Positions 11,132 through 20,194 of a stretch of DNA of 33,846 nucleotides are shown piece after piece. The notes beneath the pieces are model-generated. The model was not told the DNA's origin. It worked only from the letters and a program-made list of their open reading frames with translations, and did no database searches. The stretch is from NCBI GenBank assembly GCA_003427395.1, contig BFEA01000069.1, forward strand, positions 3,096,808 through 3,130,653. The letters run 5' to 3'. Position 1 is the first letter of the stretch, and every line of letters starts with the position of its first letter. Made by a program: the position numbers and the translations under genes. This DNA is from Chara braunii. Its lineage: Eukaryota > Streptophyta > Charophyceae > Charales > Characeae.

Positions 11132-11490
11132 TGTGATACTGATCATGAGTTGATCTAATTTGTTTTTTTCAGAACATTTCCTGCTGCTCTTGAATTCAAA
11201 TATCCTCCGGAATTGGAACATGGGTAACAAAAACTTTGAACCAACATCTCATCGGGGTCCCCCCCTTCCATGCGTTTTCTCCTGATCGGGTGAAGAATGA
11301 TTGTTGTCTGCCGTTTGGTTTCTTCACGCTTTCGATTGTGATTGCATGACATTGGTTGTCGTTTTTTTGACATTTTTTTCTTTTTTTGGCAACAAAGACT
11401 GTGATTCTCAGTGAATTTGGTGTGAGATACTGATGATATGCTGTAGGCAGTGATTGTGAGTGAATATGGTGTGCGAAACTGATGATATGT
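11132..11490. repeat. Ancestral repeat copy 1 (uninterrupted; empty insertion sites)
   Basis: The segment from GATACTGATCATGAGTTGAT through TCCTCCGGAATTGGAACATG, the C-run, CTCCTGATCGGGTG and TTTTGGCAACAAAGACTGTG is repeated, diverged, at 11999-12151 plus 13570-13684 plus 14196-14225. In this copy no element lies at 11282-11285 (CTGA) or near 11394, so it provides the empty sites for the two insertions in the other copy. A unit containing GTGAATNTGGTGTG and ACTGATGATATG is also repeated locally at about 11400-11434 and 11452-11488. Function unknown. Confidence 0.8.
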
Positions 11491-11579
11491 CCGTTTTTTT
11501 TTTTTTTTTCTGAGTTGGGAAGCCAGTTTTGTGATTGTTTGCTCTTTTTTTTTTTTGGGGTGATTGATGGATTGATTGA

Positions 11580-11998
11580 TTGATTATTCGGGTGGAAAAG
11601 TATTGTTATCTGTTGTTTACCTTCTCCCCGGTTGTGATGGCGAGTGTATCCCATACCCTGTTGTTTTTTGGGGATTTTGTCGTTTTCTTCGCAATGTTTT
11701 CGGTTTGTTTTTTTTTCCTCCCCCGGGTATACAATGAATTCTCGATCGATGCTCTGTCCTATTTCTTAGCATTTGTTTGTTTTTTTTGTGTATTTTTTGA
11801 TGATTTTTTCTTTGTTCACCTCGTTATGAGTTCATGACTGTCATTGCCAGCGAATATGATCGATCGGGGAATCATTATCGCATGTTTCTCGCTGGAATCG
11901 TCTCCTCCCATCCCTCTTCCTCTGATCGGGTGCAAAAAGATTGTTGTTTGTCCTTTGCCTTCTTCGCTCATGCGACGGTGATCGTATCGTATGGCGTG
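11580..11998. repeat. Additional diverged copies of the same unit
   Basis: Segments around CGGGTG at 11589 and 11927, each followed by a TTGTT(A/G)TCTG- or TTGTTGTTTG-like stretch and a GTGAT or GTGATGG stretch, resemble the one at 11287. Their spacing is about 302 and 338 bases, so the area looks like an old tandem array with a unit near 300 bp. Similarity is by eye and moderate. Confidence 0.5.
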
Positions 11999-12151
11999 CG
12001 ATACTGATCACGAGTTGATTCAATTTGTTTTTTTTCAGAATAGATCCTACTGCTCCTGAATTCAAATATCCTCCGGAATTGGAACATGGGCAACAAAAAC
12101 TTTGAACCGACACCTCGTTGGGGTCCCCCCCTTCCGTGCGTCTTCCCCTGA
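11999..12151. repeat. Ancestral repeat copy 2, left piece (interrupted)
   Basis: Matches 11132-11285 with only scattered differences, ending at the CTGA target site 12148-12151. The rest of this copy resumes at 13570 (CTGATCGGGTGGAG) and, after a second insertion, at 14196. Confidence 0.8.
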
Positions 12152-13040
12152 AACTTAGGATTCGTGAAAACCTAACAAAACAAATTGTTAGGTTTGCACG
12201 AAATCTATTCAAGATTATGATAGTACGTTTTTNAGGTCTCCTCCGGGAATAAAATTCTACATGAAGTGAAACATTCACAAAAAAAAAGAATAGAAAATTA
12301 CTTTTTCAGAACCACTAGAGGGGGCGAGGAAAAAAATGGGTTTTTCAATAGAAAATCACGACGTGGTGAGGCACCGTATGTTCAAGAACTGAAATATTCT
12401 GATTTTTTGTTATCCAAAAAAATTGTGTTTACAGTCCTATAAGATGTGTAGCGCGATGAACTTATTTGGGGGTTTTTCGAACGCGCAAACATGTTCTCCT
12501 GTTCGTAAATACGTTCGCTTGAACATGATTTCCCATACATGTGCGAATATATTATTTTTTATTTTTTATGTTAATTCCTTGGGGTCCCCCGCTTCCATGC
12601 GTCTTCCCCTGAAACATAGGATTCGTGAAAACCTAACAAAACAAATTGTTAGGTTTGCACGAAATCTATTCAAGATTATGATAGTACATTTTTCAGGTCT
12701 CCTCCAGGAATAAAATTCTACGTGAAGTGAAACATTCGCAAAAAAAAAAATAGAAAATTACTTTTTCAGAAGCACTGGAGGGGGCGAGGAAAAAAATAGG
12801 TTTTTTAATAGAAAATCATGACCTGGTGAAGCACCGTATGTTCAAGAACAGAAATATCCTGATTTTTTGTTATCCAAAAAAATTGTGTTTATAGTCCTAT
12901 AAGATGTGTAGCACGATGAACTTATTTGGGGGGTTTTCGAATGCGCAAACATATTCTCCTGTTCGTGAATACGTTCGCTTGAATATGGTTTCCCATACAT
13001 GGGCGAACATATTATTTTTTATTGTTTATTTTAATTCTTT
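12120..13040. repeat. Tandem direct duplication, two units of about 461 bp
   Basis: Unit 1 (12120-12580) and unit 2 (12581-13040) both start GGGGTCCCCC, pass through TCTTCCCCTGAAAC and the family-A left terminus, and run to TTAATTC(C/T)TT. They differ at scattered positions and a few indels. Each unit holds about 32 bases of target flank plus about 429 bases of the element's left end, so the duplication happened after insertion. Confidence 0.9.
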
Positions 13041-13569
13041 TTCCCATAGTTTTATTTTAAACTCGTGTTTGGCTAAGAATTTCAAGATGTCTCTGAGGCA
13101 AAAGTTGTTTGTGTTCTTATTTTAAATGACATATATTTTTTGATAAGGGTTTTATCGCTAAGTTCAAAAGTGATTTACAGTCCTATAAATTATTTTGTAT
13201 AGAGTTAGACTTTTACCTAACTGCGAAAACTGACTTATAGTCCTATAAATGAGTATTCACCAAAACACCTTTTTTTTTACATCTTTCAAGTTTGCCTTGT
13301 CATCCTTAAAAATTATCTTGTTTGAACTCTGTTTTTTTGCCAATCTACTGCGAATGACTTATAGTCCTACAAAAGGATTTTGCAAGGAAGGGGTTTCTTG
13401 AACATTTTGAGGAATGCTAGACTTTTCACCTGATTTTTTGCCTCCTTTATCGAAAAACGATTAAAAACGCTCTCTTTTGTGTAAAAAATAACAGTTTGAC
13501 TTTTACTTTTTCATTCTATAAAAAATGTTAGGTTTTCTCCGATTGTGAGGTTTTCACGAATCCCTTGTT
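12613..13569. mobile_element. Family-A terminal-inverted-repeat element, copy 2 (957 bp)
   Basis: The left end AACATAGGATTCGTGAAAA and the reversed right end AACAAGGGATTCGTGAAAA form the terminal repeats. CTGA flanks both sides (12609-12612 and 13570-13573), and the paralogous unoccupied site at 11282-11285 has a single CTGA. The outermost left part folds into a hairpin (ACCTAACAA with TTGTTAGGT). There is no credible ORF. A partial extra left end (12152-12580) precedes it because of the tandem duplication. Same family as 5410-6218, with matching interior segments and shared TATAGTCCTATA motifs. Confidence 0.88.
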
Positions 13570-13684
13570 CTGATCGGGTGGAGAAGGATTGTTGTCTGTC
13601 TTTTGGCTTCTTCACACTTTCGATGGTGATTGCATGACATGGGTTGTCGTTTTTTTGACATCTTTTTCTTTTTTTGGCAACATA

Positions 13685-14195
13685 CAACAGAAAAATTCCC
13701 GCGAGAAATGAAAGTTGAAAAAACATTCCATAAAAAATAAATCCTTCATGTTTATAAATTATCATTCCAATGTTTATCCAATTCTAAATTTTTCAGTTTT
13801 ATTTGATAAGTTCCCGTCTAAATATGAGTTTTCCCTTCCAACTACATCTATTTGTTCAAGATGCAATGAAAGTCTGGATGAGTTTATGAAAGGTTTTAAT
13901 TAAACTTTCATTCTACCACAACAAATATCTTCTAATTTAAATTGGATTAACCTAAAATCCTTACTTAGAATGATAGTCCAATCAAAATATTTTATGAACT
14001 CATCCAGACTTTCATTCTATCTCTAGCATGAAGTTCAAATAAGAAGGGATAGTCCATTCTTGGAAGGAAAGTTCTCAAGTAAGACGGAAAATTTTGAAAT
14101 TGGAATGATATTTTTTAATATGGGATGAAAATTCGAAATTTAGAATGTAATTTTACTATAGAATGAATATTTAATTCTAGAAAAATTTTCTGTTG
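13685..14195. mobile_element. Second MITE-like element with CAACAGAAAA ends (511 bp)
   Basis: The left end is CAACAGAAAAATT; the right end, reversed, is CAACAGAAAATTTTT. The flank is TA on the left (13683-13684) and TG on the right (14196-14197); the empty paralogue at 11390-11402 (GGCAACAAAGACTG) joins the two flanks. A 2-bp TA duplication, later mutated, would fit Tc1/mariner, but this is weak. The interior is AT-rich, with many GAATGA/TCATTC motifs in both orientations and one long internal inverted repeat. No ORF. Confidence 0.75.
13865..14016. repeat. Perfect 20-bp inverted repeat inside the MITE
   Basis: AATGAAAGTCTGGATGAGTT at 13865-13884 is exactly reversed and complemented at 13997-14016, with 112 bases between. 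It would fold as a long-stem hairpin in RNA or single-stranded DNA. Confidence 0.93.
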
Positions 14196-14220
14196 TGGAC
14201 TGTGATTCTCAGTGAATATG

Positions 14221-14245
14221 GTGAGAGAGAGAGAGAGAGAGAGAG
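14221..14245. repeat. (GA)n microsatellite
   Basis: A short pure GA run ends in GAGCTCAC, right after the resumption of the ancestral repeat. It marks the change to GC-rich DNA. Confidence 0.9.
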
Positions 14246-14463
14246 CTCACATTCAGTCAACTTTGACAAATTCATCGTTGATCACCAGTCGGACAAATTC
14301 ATCGCTGACTGCTCGGTCTCACCTCTCTCAACATATACATAGACCGGCACATATAGAACCTCCCCGCCCACCGATGCATGCACGCGCACACACATCAAAA
14401 GATTCCTCAGAGCACACCCCTCGACCCCGAAACCATGTCCGGACGGCAGATGCCATATTGGAT

Positions 14464-14691
14464 GCATGTCGATATAACCCGAAACACAACAACACTCCTG
14501 CCCACTGCCCGTTCACCCCCCCCTCTTGAAAACACGTCCCGGTGGGTCCCGGAATGACAAAACAATCGGCCATGGCAGCACATCCCCCTATCCCGATACC
14601 TTTTCCAAGTGCACGTCGATATAACCCGAAACACGACAACACTCTTGCCCACTGCCCGTACACCCCCCCTTCCTAAAAGCACGTCCCGGTC
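14464..14691. repeat. Two-copy repeat, period 147 bp
   Basis: GTCGATATAACCCGAAACAC and what follows, to ACGTCCCGGT, occur at 14464-14543 and 14611-14691 with a few substitutions. The bases between are unique. No protein domain is seen in either strand. Confidence 0.88.
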
Positions 14692-14693
14692 CG

Positions 14694-14950
14694 TCCCGAA
14701 TACCACGTCCAGGCGCAAACGCCCCCTGTCTCGATAGCTCCACCCGCGGGCCTGGCAGAATTCGAACATCCGCCGGCCGCCCTACGAGAACTTTGAACCG
14801 ACAAAACTGAACCGACATCCCGAATACCACGTCCAGGTGCACACGCCCCCTGTCCCGATAGCTCCCGATAGCTCCACCCACGAGTCCGCCAGAATTCGAA
14901 CATTCGTCGGCCGCGCTACGAGAACTTTGAACCGATAAAACTGAACCGAC
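14694..14950. repeat. Two-copy tandem repeat, period 124 bp
   Basis: CCCGAATACCACGTCCAGG through CGAGAACTTTGAACCGA and AAACTGAACCGACA occurs at 14694-14817 and again from 14818. The second copy carries a small internal duplication of CCCGATAGCT. Function unknown. Confidence 0.9.
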
Positions 14951-15006
14951 AAAACTTTGGCCCCGCCACAAACGATGCGCGCCACGGGAAGTCCCACACG
15001 AGGGAA

Positions 15007-15041
15007 GCGGGTCTCGCGAGGGACCGTCACGCGAGACCCGC
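15007..15041. repeat. Strong hairpin, 12-bp perfect stem
   Basis: GCGGGTCTCGCG (15007-15018) and CGCGAGACCCGC (15030-15041) are exact inverse complements with an 11-base loop, followed by GTTTTGCTTT. It resembles a terminator in shape, but this is eukaryotic repeat DNA, so a structural or RNA role is open. Confidence 0.9.
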
Positions 15042-15327
15042 GTTTTGCTTTATATGTATGGAGATAATTACAATGAATGAACGAAAGAATGAAATTCAAT
15101 GAATGAACAGGAAAAAAAAGTCCAAAAGAGCCCCTTAAATCCAGAGTAGCGAGACATCTACTTTCTCTCCTCTCTTCTCTTTCTTCACCTCGTAGTGCTA
15201 GTGGCTATTGCTGCTCATCCCTACCAAGCGCAGATCTGCGAAGGACAATGCACTAGGAGCAATACTTTTATGTCTCTCCCACCTGAGCCACCTCCCACCG
15301 CCATGCCTGACTAATGGATGAACTTCG

Positions 15328-15663
15328 ATGAAGTCGCACTCCAGTGACTCCACATTGTACACCACCAGGGTCCTTGATCGAGCACCAACCCGGGAACTGA
15401 ACATCTATCCGGCAATACTTTGGTGCATTTTGCATACTTCAAGCAACAGGCCAACCAAGTATTTGGTGCATTTTGCATATTGCACACACCGAGCTGACCG
15501 TTGGTTGACCCGTGCGGAACTTCAAGCAACAGCGTCAGATGTTCTCGCACACTATGAACGCAAGATGCAAGGCAAGCCGGTCTCTTTGGCTCCACGCCGC
15601 GCCCGCGTCCAGGTTCCACCTTCAGATCATCGGCTCCGCACTCGCCCCGACTTGACTTCATAA
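15328..15663 (+). pseudogene. Gypsy pol 3' end with chromodomain
   Basis: The frame ending at TAA 15661-15663 contains KYLVHFAYCTHRADRW followed by LTRAELQATASDVLAHYERK. This fits a chromodomain (Tyr-Leu-Val-x-Phe, a turn, a Trp, then a C-terminal helix), as found at the end of pol in Gypsy chromoviruses, where it can guide integration to chromatin. The stop lies directly next to a polypurine tract and the LTR, as expected for the end of pol. Upstream, the first half of the domain is disturbed: the bases for LVHFAY occur twice (15420-15437 and 15461-15478), in different frames, and earlier frames are full of stops. No integrase, RNase H or RT could be read upstream, so only a stub of pol is present. 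The listed start is only where this frame opens. Confidence 0.6.
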
Positions 15664-15674
15664 GGAGGGGGGGG
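15664..15674 (+). other. Polypurine tract
   Basis: GGAGGGGGGGG lies immediately 5' of the TG that starts the LTR, which is where plus-strand DNA synthesis is primed in LTR retrotransposons. Confidence 0.8.
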
Positions 15675-16930
15675 TGTTACAGGCCCCGCGTCCCTCAGGC
15701 TAAAAGCCTGATAACCAGGGCCTACAGGCCCCGTGACTGTTCAGCCTGTAAGCTTGAAAATAGGGGCCTACACTCCCTGTGTCGTTTCAGACTAAAAATG
15801 GCAACAACCCTTTTAGCCTCAAACGAAGGGCAATTTTCGGTCGTTCATCAGAACGACCGGCCTTGAAACTCAGGCACCAAACCAGGGTTTCGGGAACAGG
15901 CTATTCTTAGCCTGTNCCCCACGCCAGCCTCAGCAGCTGCTGCAGCGCCAGCACCTGGCATACTTCGGCATTAACAAGAACAGCCTCCTCGGCCTGGCTC
16001 ACCCTTCAGGCAGTCAGGAGGCAAGCCAAGGTAGTACATAGGGACTTCCCATGCACTTCACGGGCAGGCAGGAGGCAGTAGTCTTCTGGATTCGGCCGCA
16101 GCACTCTGGAGGGAGCGTTGCAGGAGTAGTAGTACCGTTAGTCTTTAGTCTTCAGCCCTGGGCGCAATAGGTAGCTGTAGTCTCCAGCGCTGGGCGCCAT
16201 AGCTAGGATAGCACTAGAGAGAGAGAGAGATTGGGCGGAGGCCAGAGGTACTTACCTGCAGCGCCGTTGCTCCACCTTCGTCTTCAAGGTACCTGCAACA
16301 CAACGCCAACATCACTGGTTAGTATCTGGCTCGTAACAGAGAGAAAGAGTTCTTCTTCTTCCTCTTCTCAGTCCACCATCTCCCTCTCCCCCTCTCATCA
16401 TCTGACTTCACAGCATCTGCAGACTACAAGAGAAGAGAGAAAGAGCTTGGTGACATCGGATCCAGACTCGACTTTTGGACTTCAGACATTGCAACGAGGG
16501 ATTATTTGAGACTTGTGACAAAGACTTGGTGTTGACGACATTCCCATCGCTCTCCCTCCTTTCGTCTGATTCCTTCCTCTTTGTCTGTGCATGTCTGGAC
16601 CTGGCGCTTTCTTCCTGTGTACAACGCCAGGCTCCTTCACACCTCGTGATGGATACGATGTATGTTTGGTCTGCGTTCAAACATTAATTGGGCTAGTCAT
16701 TAGCATTCTAGGATTCTGCTTCGCTATCTAATACTATGTGAATGAGGTCAGTCCCGGTCATGTCGGGCTGTGTATCTAAGTCTTCCCTGCGCTATTCAAC
16801 ACCATTTTTTATATATTAGAATGCACATTGCTTGTTGAGATTCTACTTGCACTGCATTGTCCATTCAGTCCTTTTTATCACATTGCGGATCCTCGGTTTG
16901 TATGTACACCGCCCAATCAGGCATGTAACA
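15675..16930 (+). mobile_element. Complete Gypsy LTR (1256 bp)
   Basis: It begins TGTTACAGG and ends GCATGTAACA, so the ends form the perfect 7-bp inverted repeat TGTTACA/TGTAACA with canonical TG...CA. A polypurine tract precedes it and a primer binding site follows two bases after it, so both boundaries are well supported. The 3' half (about 16210-16740) includes GA and TTC-rich stretches and matches 22152-22735. A single N lies at 15916. No promoter could be assigned with confidence. Confidence 0.9.
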
Positions 16931-16932
16931 GT

Positions 16933-16944
16933 TGGTATCGGTGC
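16933..16944 (+). other. Primer binding site, Met-tRNA type
   Basis: TGGTATCGGTGC matches the usual plant Gypsy/Copia initiator-Met site TGGTATCAGAGC at 10 of 12 positions and sits two bases after the LTR end. Confidence 0.85.
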
Positions 16945-17869
16945 ACACTGCACCGCACATGAATCAGGAGAACCAGATCTGAGACGTGTGCGGGGACTAG
17001 GTAGCTGATTAGTCTGTCTTTATTGATTAGAGCACACTAGTTAGCCCCCAAAATCACGATTTGGACCTTACTACCGAAAATGGGAATTTTTTTTCTTTTC
17101 TTGGATTTTGTTTTCATGCTATTCTGTTGTGGAAAATCGCAATAGCGCAACATCTGAAATTTCCATTTTCGTTTTTTCTTCAAAAAATTCGAAATTTCGT
17201 TGTTGAAAATCCGAAATATTCTGCTTTTCGAAAATTTTGATTTCCTGTTGCATTTCCCGTTACTTAGACATTTGGAATATCTTCTTTTTCGAGATTCGTT
17301 TTTCTGAAAATGGTACGGGAAATCCCTCCTGCAGATATTATTTTCCAAACTGTAAATATTCTTATCTGAGAAAATCCCAATGCTTGTCATTTCTGTTTGA
17401 TTTTTTTTTTTCACAGTTCTCGGATTCTGTTAGTCCGTTCTATAATCATTTGCAGTCTGAAGTCGAAATTTTTCTCTCATTGATCATTTCGAACTTTAAG
17501 GGAGGTCGGGAGACCTACTGAACTTGCAAAAGTTGGGATTTTTTATTTTTCGAAATTTTTTTGCAAAGTTCAAACTTTTCTTTTTTTATTAGTGGCTCCT
17601 TATCTGGGCGATTCTTCTCACCCACCCTCCCCATCTATGTTGTTGCCCCCTCTGGCCTTAGCTTCTCTACCTATCGCCGGGTACCCCCTACGACGACATT
17701 GATGATGTGCCACGTCAGCAGGCCACGTCAGCAGACTACGTCAATGGGATACGCCAGCAGACCACGTCAGCAGGACATGTCAGCAGGCCAAGTTAGCTGA
17801 CAGAGCAGGAAATACCACGGGAACAGGCCCCCGGCCTGGTCTATGCTGTTGCGGTCACATACAACCGTC
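16945..17869 (+). other. Gypsy leader region, with an AT-rich insert-like block
   Basis: No gene is seen. 17040-17600 is AT-rich with recurring CGAAAATTT/GAAATTT words, unlike the GC-richer DNA around it, and may be unrelated inserted DNA. A minisatellite lies at 17708-17793. The gag start follows. Confidence 0.5.
17708..17793 (+). repeat. Minisatellite, 13-bp unit RCCACGTCAGCAG
   Basis: About six consecutive units vary around GCCACGTCAGCAG, for example ACCACGTCAGCAG and GACATGTCAGCAG. It lies in the leader just upstream of gag. Confidence 0.9.
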
Positions 17870-19366
17870 ATGGACCAGAGGTGCGGAGAAGCAGACGAGG
17901 CCTATCGGACCCGAATGCTGGCTTGGAGTACCGAGACAAAGAAATGGGCAGATGACGCAGCAGCAACAGCGAAGAAGAAGGCAGAGGACGTCGAGGAGGC
18001 ACGTCTGCAGGCACTTGAACAACAGCGCCAACATGACGAGGCAGCAGCAAGGGCTGCTGATGAAGAAAGAAACCAACGTCGTGAGAACACATAGAAGATA
18101 TTTAGCGGAGAGCAGACTTTGCTCACAATGGCAGCGGCATGACAGACCGAGGCCGAGAACGGCAAGTTGGAGGATTGCGAAAACAAGATCGCTCTCCTCC
18201 TCTCGCATCTCACAGACCTCCTGGCAACCTGCATTACACAGCAGGAGGATATCCACAGCCTCGACGACTCGCTAGCTCAAGTACAAGGCCGCCTTCAGCA
18301 GTTGGAGCAACGACTTCTCGCCGTCCTCGATGCAAGCTCTTCCAATACCTCTGATCGCCTCGAACCGTTGGAGATGGACGTCGGCTCCCTCAAGGACGAC
18401 GTAGAGTTACAACAGACCACAACGCAACAATTGCAGTAGCGGATCTGTACTACCGCCAATACCTCGAGTTTAGAACCGCGCGAGACACCCCCAAAGTTTG
18501 ACGGGCAGGAGATCTTCTGCGACTCGACGAAGACAAATCCGGTTCCATGGTTACGCAAGTTCGAGCTCACGCTACAGCTACACAACGTCAAAGAACACAA
18601 GCACCACGCATACTTGTACTCTCGCTCAGGGGGCACGTGCCAGGCTTGGCTGGACAACCTCTTGTCCAAGTACGGAGTAGTAGCTAACGAATTGCACACC
18701 AAGATCAGTTGGGATGATCTGAAGGCGGCGTGGCACAGTCGAGCCGCCCAAGATCAAGGCTATGGACAAGCTCATGGTCTTCGAGCAAGGTACGCTGCCA
18801 AGTACCAACTGGATCACTGAGTACCAACGCTTGACGTCAGTCCCAGACATCCAAATGGGCTTCAAGGCTATCTGCCACTATGTCATCTCAAGGTCATGTC
18901 CGACATTAAGCAATGCCCTGACTCACGTCGAAGACACCTTGACGACAACGGCGAAACTTTTTGATAAAGCCGCGCAGATCATCATTACGAACAAGGAGGC
19001 TGAGAACCTCCGTTCGTTTGCGTAGACCCCGAGCAGGGACCAGCATCGGCCAAGAGTGGTCGTGGTCGCAGCGGCAACGCCGTTGGACCAAACCAGCAAG
19101 GTCGTGTCTCCCATGAAGGAGACAGACTTGCAGCTGCCTGGGAAGGTGGCCGCCCCGGTAGAGGCCGAGGACGCGGCAAGACGAAGACACGCACCTCATC
19201 TAGCCCCGGGCCCGGTGCAACAGCCCCAGCCCCTTGGTCCCTGTACGACATCTCTAAGCAAGCATTCAAGGCGCGCACGAGATTCCACTATTGCCTATGG
19301 TGCAACAGTGATCTTCATCAGACACTGGTCTGCCCATTGAAAGGCAAGGGCAAACGTGAAAACTGA
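17870..19366 (+). pseudogene. Gypsy gag polyprotein, frameshifted
   Basis: Gag forms the cytoplasmic particle that packages element RNA. ATG 17870 starts a helical, Glu/Lys/Ala-rich N-terminus (KKAEDVEEARLQALEQQR). A coiled-coil region follows (about 18170-18430; LQQLEQRLL, VGSLKDDVELQQ). The capsid-like core begins at TPPKFDGQEI (about 18490) with PWLRKFELTL and WDDLKAAWHS. A frame change near 18770-18790 leads to NWITEYQRL and TTAKLFDKAAQIIITNKEA. A second change near 19020 restores the first frame for a Gly/Arg-rich stretch (GRPGRGRGRG) and a CCHC zinc knuckle CLWCNSDLHQTLVC at 19292-19333. It ends at TGA 19364. In-frame stops at 18092, about 18140 and 18437 also break it. Gene order after LTR and primer site supports the call. 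Confidence 0.9.
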
Positions 19367-19691
19367 GCACTGCCGAGAGTGACTCGACAATAGTCTCGAC
19401 GCCTCCGGAACAGGTTTCTTCGCGAGTAACCGGCCTTCATTTCGAGGCGCACGCGGAAGTCGATAGTCCTCCTCTTCTACTTTCTTTTGAGGACTATGCT
19501 GCCCGACTCGTTCCTACAATGGGTACTCAAGCTCAAGGACAAGACATGTGTGCGGCATCTTCTCTGTCCGGCAACGACGACTTATCGTCTTCTAGCGGTT
19601 CTTCACGGGATTCGGCGCGCGAGTTCAACATAGAGGTATTGGTCCGAGGACTTTGCATGGCTTCCTCTCCCGACCACAGGCCGCTTGCCGG
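19367..19691 (+). pseudogene. Gag-pol linker, cut off by an inserted LTR
   Basis: After the gag stop, a different frame is open through SFEDYAARLVPT (about 19485) and a Ser-rich stretch to VRGLCMASSPDH. This resembles the linker before protease in related Gypsy elements, from memory only. It ends at 19691, where a different repeat starts. No protease, RT, RNase H or integrase follows. Confidence 0.55.
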
Positions 19692-20194
19692 TGTCAAGCC
19701 AAATACCCTTACAAGGGTATTTGGCCATGTTTTTGCATCCGACACAGTGATAGCATCGGCTATCATCACGGAGCCAGTCTGGAAATAAAAGGGTGTGCAC
19801 GCTTGAGCGTGACACTCGAAACGAATTCCTCGGCCATTGAGGCCTGGGCAAAATCGGTGAGAAAATTTCGTTAAGTATGCGCGCACGTTGTTATGACGCA
19901 TGCTGTGAAGGTTAGGATCTGCTGTAATACCCTTCGACCGAAGAGGTTGAGGGGTCGATAGGGTTGATGTTATGACAAGTAGATCTACAATGCACGCTGC
20001 GATTTAATCGTCAGTACATCTCTCAGAATAAATTAATACTCGCCCCGGTCGTACGACCAAAGCAATTATTAGTGTAGGATCATCAGGGTTGAGGTAGCGC
20101 CCCGATTGTTGGCATGTGCTCGAGTGGTACCTTTATCCATACTAGTGCACCGTAAGCGAGGTTGAGGCTCTATTTCAGCCTCCCGTAGGTTGAA
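19692..20194 (+). mobile_element. Second LTR family, left copy (matching portion)
   Basis: From TGTCAAGCCAAATACCC to about 20194 the sequence matches 33347-33846 at roughly nine bases in ten, in the same orientation. The right copy is cut by the window end, so the true 3' end here is unknown and lies beyond 20194. It starts TG and interrupts a gag-pol linker, which fits an LTR inserted in an older element. Internal inverted repeats include GGTCGTACGACC (20049-20060) and CACGC-TTGA-GCGTG (19799-19812). No TG...CA end or primer site was found, so solo LTR, LTR of a large element and other dispersed repeat remain possible. Confidence 0.7.
19698..19725. repeat. Hairpin at the start of the second LTR family
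   Basis: GCCAAATACCCTT (19698-19710) and AAGGGTATTTGGC (19713-19725) are perfect inverse complements with a 2-base centre. The same structure lies at 33354-33379 in the other copy, with its outermost pair lost. Confidence 0.93.

Noticed and set aside
11413-11490. CTGATGA words suggesting a hammerhead ribozyme
   Set aside because: No GAAA core or flanking stems in the required order; the words are part of the local repeat.
14212-15099. Overlapping open frames on both strands in the GC-rich repeat block
   Set aside because: They follow the tandem repeats and composition and contain no domain; frames differ between repeat units.
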